The notes under the pieces are model-generated. The model saw nothing but the letters and a program-made list of their open reading frames with translations. It did no database searches and was not told the origin of the DNA. A stretch of 64,000 nt of DNA from Heliomarina baculiformis (lineage in GTDB: Bacteria; Pseudomonadota; Alphaproteobacteria; Rhodobacterales; Rhodobacteraceae). Below, piece by piece: positions 36,091 through 44,974 of this stretch (position 1 is the first letter of the stretch; each line of letters starts with the position of its first letter). The translations under genes and the position numbers were made by a program. Where the stretch lies: contig NZ_JAIMIC010000002.1 of assembly GCF_019966545.1 (NCBI RefSeq), positions 620,001-684,000 on the forward strand, read 5' to 3'.

Positions 36091-37896
36091 TCACGTTGCA
36101 AAGAGGAAATGGCTCTCGTTCAGGTTCGAATACTGGTTCTGAATGATGATATCGACGATCAGCACTTCGTTGGCAAAACCGATGGTGTAGCGTTCATTGA
36201 CATTGCTGATCGACAGGTCGTCGTAGGTGAGGCCGGGGCCGAAATGGGTGAGATCAATGGTCTCCCGGTCGAAATCCCTGATGTAGTCGGTCTCGCCATC
36301 CGCGATAAAGACGAAGTGATCGCGGTCAGTGCCGCCATAGAGGATGTCTTCGCCTGTGCCGTCGATCAGCGTGTCCTCGCCGCTGGCGCCCTTTAACAGG
36401 TCATCCCCGTCGCGGCCAAAGAGGAAATCGTCTCCGCCGCCACCGATCAGCGTGTCATCGCCCTCGCGCCCGTCGAGCATATCGTTGCCGCCCTGACCAT
36501 AGAGCTTGTCCGACCCGTCATCGCCGATCAGAAAATCGTCGCCACCGCCGCCCTTGAGCTTGTCATTGCCGTCCCCGCCAAAAAGGCTGTCACCCCCGGC
36601 GCGACCGATAAGCTTGTCTTTGCCGTTGCCGCCGTCGATGGCATCGTCGCCATTACCGCCATCAATCCTGTCCTTGCCGTCCAGTCCGGTGATCTGGTCA
36701 TTCTGGCCGGTGCCGCTGATCGTGTCGTTCGTGTTGCTGCCCTCGATCACCGTGGATTCAGGTTTGAATTCAAAGGACTGAACGGAATCCTCCTGACCGC
36801 TGAGGGAAAAGAGGAATTGTTTGCCGCCGATCTCCGCCTCGTCGAGCTGAAGAATGAATTCCTCGGAATCGGGGCCGAAATCATAGCTGTCGATCCGGGT
36901 GAGCGCGCCGCGTTCAGACATTTGGAAAATCACCAGCGGGGTCTTGAACCCGCCCGCCGCAACGTAGTGCACGCCCTCGAATTCAAAGGCACGCAACACC
37001 CCGGCATCCGCGCCGGTCACCCAATCGTCAGCGGCAATCACCTGATCGACAAGCAGCAAATCTCCGTTTTCGTCGACCTCGTAGACAACCGCCCGTCCGC
37101 GGTCGTCTTCGGTGACCACGGCAAAGCCGCGTTTGCCGATTTCGACGGTTTCGACATCGCTGACGTTATGGCGTTCGATGGCGCCGTCGTAATGTGGCGC
37201 GTCAAAGGTATGGGTAAGCGACCCGTCACGCTTGAACTGGTGCACCTGTAACTCGGGGCCCAGATCCTTGCTTGAAACAAGGAAGGCCTTGCCACCCACC
37301 GTCACCGTATCATTGATATAGGCCATCCCATGCTCAAGCTCGGTGGCGGCAAGCTCTTTTATCCGGCCGCTTTTGGCGATCTTGTAGGTGGTCACGACAT
37401 CCTCGGCATAGGTGGTGGTGCCGGTTGTCGTGTAAACCACGTCTTTCTTGCCGATTTTTAGGGTATTGAGCGGATAGCTCGTCAGCGGATCGGTAGCCTC
37501 GAAATCCACGATCACAGGCGCGCCGCTGGCGTTCAGCTTGATCGTGACGATGGCCTTGGTCGAGATATTCGGCGTCCCCGGTTCCGTGATATGGGTCGCG
37601 AGCAGCGCAAATTCCTTGCCGCCCTTTGTAAAGCTAAGCGGCTTGCTGCCCGACATGTATCGGCCAAGGTCATCCTGAGTCCGGTTGGTCAGGTAGACAT
37701 CATCGACCGAGAGTTTGCCCGACCCGGCGATGTCGACAACGGCGATACCGCCACCCACGCCGCTCGCCAGCAGGTGGGGCTTGCCCTTGATGGTAGTGAA
37801 ATCAATCGCGAAGGGCATGATGTAGCTGCTGCCATAGGCATGCGTATAGGAAAAATCACGCTCGTCCTGAAGCGAGCCGGTCCGGAGAATCGACAT
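36091..37896 (-). CDS. Secreted RTX calcium-binding protein with propeller-like N-terminus
   Basis: The 601-residue protein has no Sec signal. Residues about 1-380 are made of repeated beta-rich segments around 50 residues long (for example KPHLLASGVGGGIAVVDI, RGFAVVTEDDRGRAVVYEV, VHYVAAGGFKTPLVIFQM), which suggests a beta-propeller. Residues about 390-520 carry at least a dozen RTX nonapeptides of the GGxGxDxLx type (GGDGNDKLKGG, GGGGDDFLIGD). The C-terminal 80 residues end in SHFLFAT, consistent with a type I secretion signal. No type I exporter genes are near. Ca2+-dependent folding outside the cell is expected; the ligand or enzyme activity is unknown. Confidence 0.85.
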   Translation of the reverse strand: MSILRTGSLQDERDFSYTHAYGSSYIMPFAIDFTTIKGKPHLLASGVGGGIAVVDIAGSGKLSVDDVYLTNRTQDDLGRYMSGSKPLSFTKGGKEFALLATHITEPGTPNISTKAIVTIKLNASGAPVIVDFEATDPLTSYPLNTLKIGKKDVVYTTTGTTTYAEDVVTTYKIAKSGRIKELAATELEHGMAYINDTVTVGGKAFLVSSKDLGPELQVHQFKRDGSLTHTFDAPHYDGAIERHNVSDVETVEIGKRGFAVVTEDDRGRAVVYEVDENGDLLLVDQVIAADDWVTGADAGVLRAFEFEGVHYVAAGGFKTPLVIFQMSERGALTRIDSYDFGPDSEEFILQLDEAEIGGKQFLFSLSGQEDSVQSFEFKPESTVIEGSNTNDTISGTGQNDQITGLDGKDRIDGGNGDDAIDGGNGKDKLIGRAGGDSLFGGDGNDKLKGGGGDDFLIGDDGSDKLYGQGGNDMLDGREGDDTLIGGGGDDFLFGRDGDDLLKGASGEDTLIDGTGEDILYGGTDRDHFVFIADGETDYIRDFDRETIDLTHFGPGLTYDDLSISNVNERYTIGFANEVLIVDIIIQNQYSNLNESHFLFAT

Positions 37897-38021
37897 GAAA
37901 AATGACCTTGATGCTGTAATTGCCCGCTGACGCTACGAAGAGCTTTGAACCCTGTCAAACTTATTGGATCTGCCCTCACGTGGCGCTTGACCGATGCCGC
38001 GTTCCCATACATATCACCGCC

Positions 38022-39821
<1,800 letters not shown>

Positions 39822-39825
39822 TATT

Positions 39826-39859
39826 TCCGGCTGCGTGACGTTTCGCGCCCGGAGCATTT
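39826..39859 (+). terminator. Probable lepA terminator
   Basis: TCCGG (39826-39830) pairs with CCGGA (39849-39853), with an inner GCG/CGC pairing, followed by GCATTTTCT. It starts five bases after the lepA stop. Confidence 0.5.
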
Positions 39860-39889
39860 TCTATTCGAAAACCTTTCGGCAATTTGTGT

Positions 39890-39930
39890 AATTGCTGCAT
39901 GCGCAAAGTGCCTTTGCAATTGCAGCAATT
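39890..39930. repeat. 41-bp imperfect palindrome
   Basis: AATTGCTGCA (39890-39899) pairs with TGCAGCAATT (39921-39930), and GCAAAG (39903-39908) pairs with CTTTGC (39912-39917), leaving a 3-by-3 internal loop and a 3-base end loop. Two GCAATTGC palindromes overlap its right arm (39916-39923 and 39925-39932). The 310-base stretch 39822-40131 also holds TTAAGC (39954), GCTTAA (39971) and TTAAGC (39991) and no open frame that I accept. Confidence 0.6.
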
Positions 39931-40037
39931 GCGCGTGCTTTACCTTGGGTTAATTAAGCGGAAGCGAACGGCTTAATGTCGATCTGAATGTTAAGCCAAA
40001 ATCATGAATTAAGTCTGAACCAAAGCTTTCAACCATT

Positions 40038-40068
40038 AGAAAACTGTCGATACGACAGGCGTATCGAC
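40038..40068 (-). terminator. Terminator of the entericidin gene
   Basis: GTCGATACG and CGTATCGAC (40046-40054 and 40060-40068) pair perfectly around a 5-base loop. On the minus strand the stem is followed by AGTTTTCT. It lies about 65 bases after the entericidin stop. Confidence 0.65.
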
Positions 40069-40131
40069 GACATGCGAATGCCGGAACATCGGTCGGTTGG
40101 GGTTTGGTTGAAAACGGGCCGGGGCCGCGGG

Positions 40132-40251
40132 TTATTCCGCTTCGTCCTGGATATTGCGGCCGAGGGATTCAACGTCCTTGCCGAAACCCTTGGCGGTTTC
40201 ACAGGCGGCGAGAGGCAGAAGGACGAGGGTGATGGCAAGGATGCGCAGCAT
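40132..40251 (-). CDS. Entericidin-like small lipoprotein
   Basis: This 39-codon gene reads MLRILAITLVLLPLAAC, a lipoprotein signal with Cys17, and then ETAKGFGKDVESLGRNIQ plus an acidic tail. The mature peptide has the C-x-T-x-K-G-x-G-x-D-x-x-x-x-G pattern of the entericidin EcnA/EcnB family, small envelope lipoproteins linked to stress and programmed lysis in E. coli and widespread in alphaproteobacteria with unknown function. No strong ribosome-binding site is visible (GAGC before the ATG), but the family match and the downstream terminator support a real gene. Confidence 0.8.
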   Translation of the reverse strand: MLRILAITLVLLPLAACETAKGFGKDVESLGRNIQDEAE

Positions 40252-40350
40252 GGCAAAGCTCTTGATTCAGACGGGGTGAAACGCAGAATTCGGGCTTAAT
40301 CTCGATATCTGCACGGCATATTCAACCACATCTAGTGGTTGCTACGCAAG

Positions 40351-40380
40351 CGGGCAATGGCCTGAGACGACGATTGCCCG
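40351..40380 (-). terminator. Hairpin after the small membrane protein gene
   Basis: CGGGCAAT (40351-40358) and ATTGCCCG (40373-40380) pair perfectly around a 14-base loop, seven bases after the end of the 64-residue gene. No T run follows on the minus strand, so the terminator role is uncertain. Confidence 0.35.
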
Positions 40381-40386
40381 GCTAGG

Positions 40387-40581
40387 TCAGCGTGCGGCCC
40401 GAAAAGTGTTCTCGCGCATGTTATTGCCGATCAGCACTGCCGCGACCATGGCCGCAAGCCCGGCCCAGCCGCCGATCAGATACCATCCGAGTACGTGTAT
40501 CAGGTCGTTTCCATAAGCGAGAAGCCCCAAGGCACCTCCGAAAATGCCCGTCATAGAAGACGAGAGTATGTATCCAGTCAT
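40387..40581 (-). CDS. Small membrane protein of unknown function
   Basis: The 64-residue product has two hydrophobic segments, SSSMTGIFGGALGLLAYG and VLGWYLIGGWAGLAAMVAAVLIG, and a short basic C-terminus. It is probably a two-helix inner-membrane protein. I know no family for it. The upstream region is AT-rich and holds an inverted repeat AATTAGT-GAC / GTT-ACTAATT (40662-40671 with 40686-40695) that could be an operator. Coding is likely but the protein is short. Confidence 0.55.
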   Translation of the reverse strand: MTGYILSSSMTGIFGGALGLLAYGNDLIHVLGWYLIGGWAGLAAMVAAVLIGNNMRENTFRAAR

Positions 40582-40756
40582 TCTGTCCGCCCTTACCCAT
40601 CCAACTCCTCTTATAGAGAATCAGGTGATTCCTGCCCAGACGGCATTCCTCAATTTTGAAGAATTAGTGACATTTGTGACCTTACGTTACTAATTCAACG
40701 TTTAAACAAATGCTAATGAATGTCCTGCGAGGCTCATAAATAATTGAATTGGCTAT

Positions 40757-41512
40757 TCAATCGAGGAAGACGCGCAGGGTCGCTTCGAATTCACGGGGCT
40801 TCTCTGCGTGGAGCCAGTGGCCCGCACCGGGCAGTTTTGCAAAGCGGGCAGAGGGGAACAGGCTGCGGATCTTGTTGCGATTGTCCGATGTTACGTAATC
40901 GGAATCGGCGCCGCTGAGGAACAGGGCAGGGCCATCCCATTGCGCCTCGATATCGGGAAAGGTCATGATCTCAGGCATATTCGCTTCGAGCGCGTCGAGG
41001 TTCAGTTTCCACTTTTGGTTGGCGACATCGAGCGACTGGGTGAAAAAGCTTTGCAGGGCGGGTTCGACGCCAAGGTCGGCCAGTTGCTGGGCCGCCTCGG
41101 AACGGCGTGTGACGCGCTCCAAATCCACCGCGCGCATTTTCTCGATAAAATGCAATTGGGTGTGGGTGTAGGCCACGGGGGCGATGTCCGCGATTACCAG
41201 ACGGTTAAGATGCTCGGGGTGGGTCAGGGCCAGCATCATCGCGGCCTTGCCGCCCATGGAGTGACCGACAAGATCCACCGGGCCGGGCAGGGTGGCCATG
41301 ACCTCGGCCAGATCATCGGCCAGATCGGCGTAGGTATGGCTGTCATGCCATGGGCTTTCGCCGTGATTGCGCAGATCTACAGCGATGACCTCGCGGCTGT
41401 CGGAGAGCCGTTTCGCGATCACGCCCCAGTTGCGGGCAGAGCCGAAGAGGCCATGCACGATGAGAAGGGGCGGGAGATCCGTGGCGGTTCCGTGGCGAAT
41501 GGTGTTCAACAT
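40757..41512 (-). CDS. Alpha/beta hydrolase, YbfF-type esterase
   Basis: The 251-residue protein has the oxyanion region LLIVHGLFGSARNWG, DLRNHGESPWHDSHTY, the nucleophile elbow LVGHSMGGKAAMML with catalytic Ser, an Asp in LFLSGADSDYV and the final His in AGHWLHAEKP. The layout matches E. coli YbfF, a carboxylesterase acting on short acyl esters and acyl-CoA. ATG 41512 is chosen because it gives the usual short N-terminus before the first strand; the frame is open to 41569. It is divergent from the next gene. Confidence 0.85.
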   Translation of the reverse strand: MLNTIRHGTATDLPPLLIVHGLFGSARNWGVIAKRLSDSREVIAVDLRNHGESPWHDSHTYADLADDLAEVMATLPGPVDLVGHSMGGKAAMMLALTHPEHLNRLVIADIAPVAYTHTQLHFIEKMRAVDLERVTRRSEAAQQLADLGVEPALQSFFTQSLDVANQKWKLNLDALEANMPEIMTFPDIEAQWDGPALFLSGADSDYVTSDNRNKIRSLFPSARFAKLPGAGHWLHAEKPREFEATLRVFLD

Positions 41513-41603
41513 GCCTTCTTGTCTAGCGACTGCCCGGCACGGCTGCCAGCCCCATTGAGCACGCGCCAACGGCGCGCTATGTCTGGGGATGTGAGGGTGA
41601 GTG

Positions 41604-41969
41604 ATGAGCCAGGTTCAGGAACAGACTTTAGAGCTGAAGAAATTAATGCGCGACAAACTGGGCGTGCGGGCGGGCAGCTTTTCTGTCGCGCTGCGCAAGG
41701 CGGGGCGTCGCCTGCCGCGTTCAGTGCGCCGTTACGGTCGCGAACTGGCCAAGGCCGAAGGTTTGGCAGAACACCCCAAGCTCCGGAATACATTGGATGA
41801 ATCGCGTCTTGATACGGCGGCGAGCCGGATCCGCGAACACCTGACCGGCATTGATGTCGCGGACCGCCGCAAGGGATATTTCCTTGGCGTTCTGGGCGTG
41901 GTTGCGTTCAATATTCTGGTGATTGCCGCGATCCTGATGGCCATCTTGATGTGGCGCGGCTTTATCTGA
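41604..41969 (+). CDS. Membrane-anchored protein of unknown function
   Basis: The 121-residue product has a basic, helical cytoplasmic part (LMRDKLGVRAGSFSVALRKAGRRLPRSVRRYGRELAKAEGL) and one C-terminal membrane helix (VVAFNILVIAAILMAILMW). I do not recognise a family. GAGGGTGAGTG precedes the ATG at 41604; a GTG three bases earlier is an alternative. Like the small gene at 3316-3660, it is Arg-rich with one hydrophobic segment and is followed directly by a GTACA iteron element, though the two proteins do not look alike. Confidence 0.65.
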   Translation: MSQVQEQTLELKKLMRDKLGVRAGSFSVALRKAGRRLPRSVRRYGRELAKAEGLAEHPKLRNTLDESRLDTAASRIREHLTGIDVADRRKGYFLGVLGVVAFNILVIAAILMAILMWRGFI

Positions 41970-42008
41970 CAGCCTGTCGGACCTGCGTCGTCCGCCCCCC
42001 GAAATGAG

Positions 42009-42060
42009 GGGGTGATTCCCGTACACTACCTGTACACCCCCTGTACATCGGGCGTGCATC
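42009..42060. repeat. GTACA iteron element, copy 2
   Basis: GTACA occurs at 42021, 42032 and 42043, exactly 11 bp apart, with GGGGTGAT at 42009 at the same distance as in copy 1. A degenerate fourth unit GTGCATC lies at 42054, again 11 bp on. The 41-bp core differs from 3667-3707 at only six positions. It lies between two convergent genes. Confidence 0.75.
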
Positions 42061-42064
42061 GGCG

Positions 42065-42082
42065 CCGGGGCTTTCGCCCCGG
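42065..42082 (-). terminator. Hairpin after glyA
   Basis: CCGGGGC (42065-42071) pairs with GCCCCGG (42076-42082) around a TTTC loop, 16 bases after the glyA stop. The T tract on the minus strand is absent, so termination would be weak. Confidence 0.4.
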
Positions 42083-42097
42083 GCCTGTTTGATCAGA

Positions 42098-43393
42098 TCA
42101 GAGGTTGGGGTAGATCGGGAAGCGGGCGCAGAGCTCTTCCACTTCGGCTTTGACCTTTTCCTCGACCGCGCTGTTGCCGTCCTCGCCATTGGCGGCCAGA
42201 CCGTCGACCACTTCGATGATCCAGTCCGCGATCTGACGGAACTCGGCCTCGCCAAACCCGCGCGTGGTGCCCGCGGGCGAGCCCAAACGGATGCCGCTGG
42301 TCACGGTCGGTTTTTCCGGATCGAAAGGAACGCCGTTCTTGTTGCAGGTGATATGCGCGCGGCCCAGCGCCTTTTCAGTGGCGTTGCCTTTGACGTTCTT
42401 GGGGCGCAGATCGACGAGAACAACGTGGGTGTCGGTACCGTGGGTCACGGTGTCGAGTCCGCCCTTGATCAGCTGGTCCGAGAGCGCCTGCGCATTGGCA
42501 ATGACCTGCTTGATATAGTCCTTGAACTCGGGCCGCAGCGCTTCGCCAAACGCGACGGCCTTGCCCGCGATCACATGCATCAGCGGCCCGCCCTGGATGC
42601 CGGGGAAGATGGCGGAGTTGAACTTTTTCGCCAGCGCCTCGTCATTGGTGAGGATCATGCCGCCGCGCGGACCGCGCAGGGTCTTGTGGGTGGTGGTGGT
42701 CGCCACATGCGCATGGGGGAAAGGCGAGGGGTGCTCGCCCGCTGCGACGAGACCAGCGAAATGCGCCATGTCGACGTGCAGGTAGGCGCCGACGCTGTCG
42801 GCAATCTCGCGCATGCGGGCAAAGTCGATCTGGCGCGGGATGGCCGAGCCGCCGGCGATGATCAGCTTGGGCTTGTGCTCTTTCGCGAGTTCTTCGACCT
42901 GATCGTAGTCGAGCAGGTTGTCCTGCTTGCGCACGCCGTACTGGATCGCGTTGAACCACTTGCCCGACTGGTTGGGCGCGGCGCCGTGGGTGAGGTGGCC
43001 ACCGGCGTCGAGGCTCATGCCGAGGATGGTGTCGCCGGGCTGCAGCAGCGCGGTGAAGACGCCTTGGTTGGCCTGCGATCCTGAGTTCGGCTGCACGTTG
43101 GCGAATTCGCAGTCAAACAGCTTGCAGGCGCGTTCGATGGCGAGGTTCTCGGCGATGTCTACGAACTGACAGCCGCCATAGTAGCGACGGCCCGGATAGC
43201 CTTCGGCATATTTGTTGGTCATCACCGATCCCTGCGCTTCCATCACGGCGGCGGAGACGATGTTTTCCGAGGCGATCAGCTCGATCTCGTCGCGCTGGCG
43301 GCCCAGTTCGGAGGTGATGGAGCCGTAAAGCTCGGGGTCGCGGCTGGAGAGGGATTCGGTAAAGAAACCGTTGTCACGAGTGGGCGCGTTCAT
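42098..43393 (-). CDS. glyA: Serine hydroxymethyltransferase
   Basis: GlyA converts serine and THF into glycine and methylene-THF using pyridoxal phosphate. The 431-residue length is typical. Visible motifs are [43 protein letters not shown], the PLP Lys in [13 protein letters not shown] and [17 protein letters not shown] 43393 gives [21 protein letters not shown]; the longer frame upstream is rejected. It shares the C1-THF pool with fhs and folD. No glycine riboswitch is visible in the 171-base divergent region shared with nadK. Confidence 0.97.
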   Translation of the reverse strand: MNAPTRDNGFFTESLSSRDPELYGSITSELGRQRDEIELIASENIVSAAVMEAQGSVMTNKYAEGYPGRRYYGGCQFVDIAENLAIERACKLFDCEFANVQPNSGSQANQGVFTALLQPGDTILGMSLDAGGHLTHGAAPNQSGKWFNAIQYGVRKQDNLLDYDQVEELAKEHKPKLIIAGGSAIPRQIDFARMREIADSVGAYLHVDMAHFAGLVAAGEHPSPFPHAHVATTTTHKTLRGPRGGMILTNDEALAKKFNSAIFPGIQGGPLMHVIAGKAVAFGEALRPEFKDYIKQVIANAQALSDQLIKGGLDTVTHGTDTHVVLVDLRPKNVKGNATEKALGRAHITCNKNGVPFDPEKPTVTSGIRLGSPAGTTRGFGEAEFRQIADWIIEVVDGLAANGEDGNSAVEEKVKAEVEELCARFPIYPNL

Positions 43394-43564
43394 TGGGTGC
43401 TCCGAGTAATGAGAGGGGCGTGATTGCGGGGTTTCGTATCGGAAACGGCGCAGCGTGGAAAGGCTGTAAAGCGACGAATTGTACCCCGCGCGCGCCAAGG
43501 CTGGTCACGCCCGGAAAGGTATGATTGTTTCGGAACAAGTTGCGTAATACCGGAAACCTTTGGA

Positions 43565-44326
43565 ATGACCCTGAAAATCGCGTTCATGGCCGGCAAGAGC
43601 GAGGTGGCCCAGTCGGCCCACGATGTGCTGACCGCGAGATACGGCGACGTGCCGCCAGCCGAGGCGGATGTGATCGTGGCGCTGGGCGGGGATGGTTTCA
43701 TGCTGCGCACGCTGCATACGACGCAGGATCTTCCGGCCCCGGTTTACGGCATGAACTGCGGCACCATCGGCTTTTTGATGAATGAATACAACGAGGACGG
43801 CCTGATGGAACGCCTCGAGGAAGCGGTTCAGGAAGATATCAACCCGCTGTCGATGCAAGCGATGGACCAGACCGGGCGGATACACCGTGCGCTGGCGATC
43901 AACGAGGTCTCGCTTTTGCGGGCGGGGCCGCAGGCGGCCAAGCTGAAGATCACGGTCGATGGCAAAGTCCGGCTGGACGAACTGGTTTGCGACGGGGCGC
44001 TGTTGTCCACCCCGGCGGGATCGACTGCGTACAACTATTCGGCTCATGGGCCGATTCTGCCGATCGGGTCGGATGTGCTGGCGCTGACGGCGATTGCCGC
44101 ATTCCGGCCCCGGCGCTGGCGCGGAGCCTTGCTTCCCAAGCGGGTCACGGTGCGGTTCGACGTGCTGGAATCGGCCAAGCGCCCGGTGATGGCGGATGCG
44201 GATTCGATTTCCATCGACAATATCGACTGGGTCGAGATCAAATCCGATCCGACGATAAAGCACCGCATTCTCTTTGATCCGGGCCACGGGCTGGAAGAGC
44301 GGCTCATTTCCGAACAATTCAACTGA
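43565..44326 (+). CDS. nadK: NAD kinase
   Basis: NadK phosphorylates NAD to NADP. The 253-residue protein has the signature VALGGDGFMLRTLH, the second motif GMNCGTIGFLMNEY, NEVSLLR, and the Gly/Thr-rich TPAGSTAYNYSAHGPI. ATG 43565 places the GGDG motif near residue 42, as expected for short alphaproteobacterial forms. It is divergent from glyA. Confidence 0.95.
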   Translation: MTLKIAFMAGKSEVAQSAHDVLTARYGDVPPAEADVIVALGGDGFMLRTLHTTQDLPAPVYGMNCGTIGFLMNEYNEDGLMERLEEAVQEDINPLSMQAMDQTGRIHRALAINEVSLLRAGPQAAKLKITVDGKVRLDELVCDGALLSTPAGSTAYNYSAHGPILPIGSDVLALTAIAAFRPRRWRGALLPKRVTVRFDVLESAKRPVMADADSISIDNIDWVEIKSDPTIKHRILFDPGHGLEERLISEQFN

Positions 44327-44974
44327 TTTCCTCGCCACCGGCTTTGGGAAATTTCTGAAATCTTCATTCCTATTTGTGAAGAAGATCACGGAAGTTCCAA
44401 GCGGGCTTCGTCATACAAGGATCATCGGATCGGGCGCCACCGGTTAGGCGCTCTCCGAGTAAGAGTGAGCGAGTTTGTAAAGAGTATGCGTGTTTCGCGA
44501 AGTCGCGGGCGTGGGGCCCCAAACTCCACGTCCGCACTTTGCCGGTACGAGTGATTTTGTTTCCCCCGTGTTTCATACCGGTGTGACAGATGTCGATTAC
44601 TGCGTCGTCATACCAAAGGCATAGACCCCTTGGCTGAATTGACAGTGATCCGTTTTCGGGTCGGGAAAAGCGTAAAAGGTAAGCGGTTTCAAATCAGGAA
44701 TGGCGGGTGCAGGGGAAACCCTGTGCCCGCAATTACTTTGGGACCGGCGCATTTTGTGATGTCTTGCCGGGCGTTCCTGCCCGAAAATCCAAAAGCAGCG
44801 TGTTTTTTAGAATTAAGCTAATGATTGTGCTTTTATTTTTACACAACCATGGCATGAAACAAGCAGGCTGAATTTTTCAGCATCCCGGCCGCTTTCCCTC
44901 GGCCACAGTAATTTTCCGAGTTTCGCGGGCCCGGCGTGAAAACACCGGGTCCGCTATTTTATTCAGGGGCCGCC
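44327..44974 (+). ncRNA. Gene-free 648-base region with strong hairpins, possible structured RNA
   Basis: No convincing open frame fills this gap between nadK and the convergent acyl-CoA ligase. It holds several GC-rich hairpins: GCGCC/GGCGC inside TCGGA/TCCGA near 44427-44458, GCGGGCGTGG/CCACGTCCGC near 44506-44535 with one G-U pair, a 12-bp stem with a GAAA tetraloop at 44703-44730, and a final hairpin with a T-rich tail on the plus strand at 44925-44963. This pattern suggests a plus-strand RNA that ends near 44963. I compared it by eye with tmRNA and 6S RNA and could not match either. Confidence 0.3.
44925..44963 (+). terminator. Terminator at the end of the hairpin-rich gap
   Basis: GCGGGCCCGG (44925-44934) pairs with CCGGGTCCGC (44945-44954) with one G-U pair, and TATTTTATT follows. 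The T-rich side faces the plus strand, so it ends a rightward transcript, from nadK or from an unannotated RNA, rather than the convergent ligase gene. Confidence 0.6.

Noticed and set aside
36330-36730. Tandem repeat block on the minus strand
   Set aside because: These are codons of the RTX nonapeptides in a long intact gene, not an intergenic repeat.
40029-40256. 75-codon minus-strand frame starting near 40256
   Set aside because: Its Pro/Ser-rich product looks random; the overlapping 39-codon entericidin frame at 40132-40251 has a signal peptide and family pattern.
43394-43564. Possible glycine riboswitch before glyA
   Set aside because: The 171-base divergent region shows no tandem aptamer-like arrangement.
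44370-44576. 68-codon minus-strand frame in the large gap
   Set aside because: It has no ribosome-binding site, no domain and crosses predicted stems. The region looks more like RNA than protein.
44327-44974. tmRNA or 6S RNA in the gap
   Set aside because: I could not find the tRNA-like ends and tag frame of tmRNA, nor the large central bubble of 6S RNA, by eye. The region is listed as an RNA candidate only.
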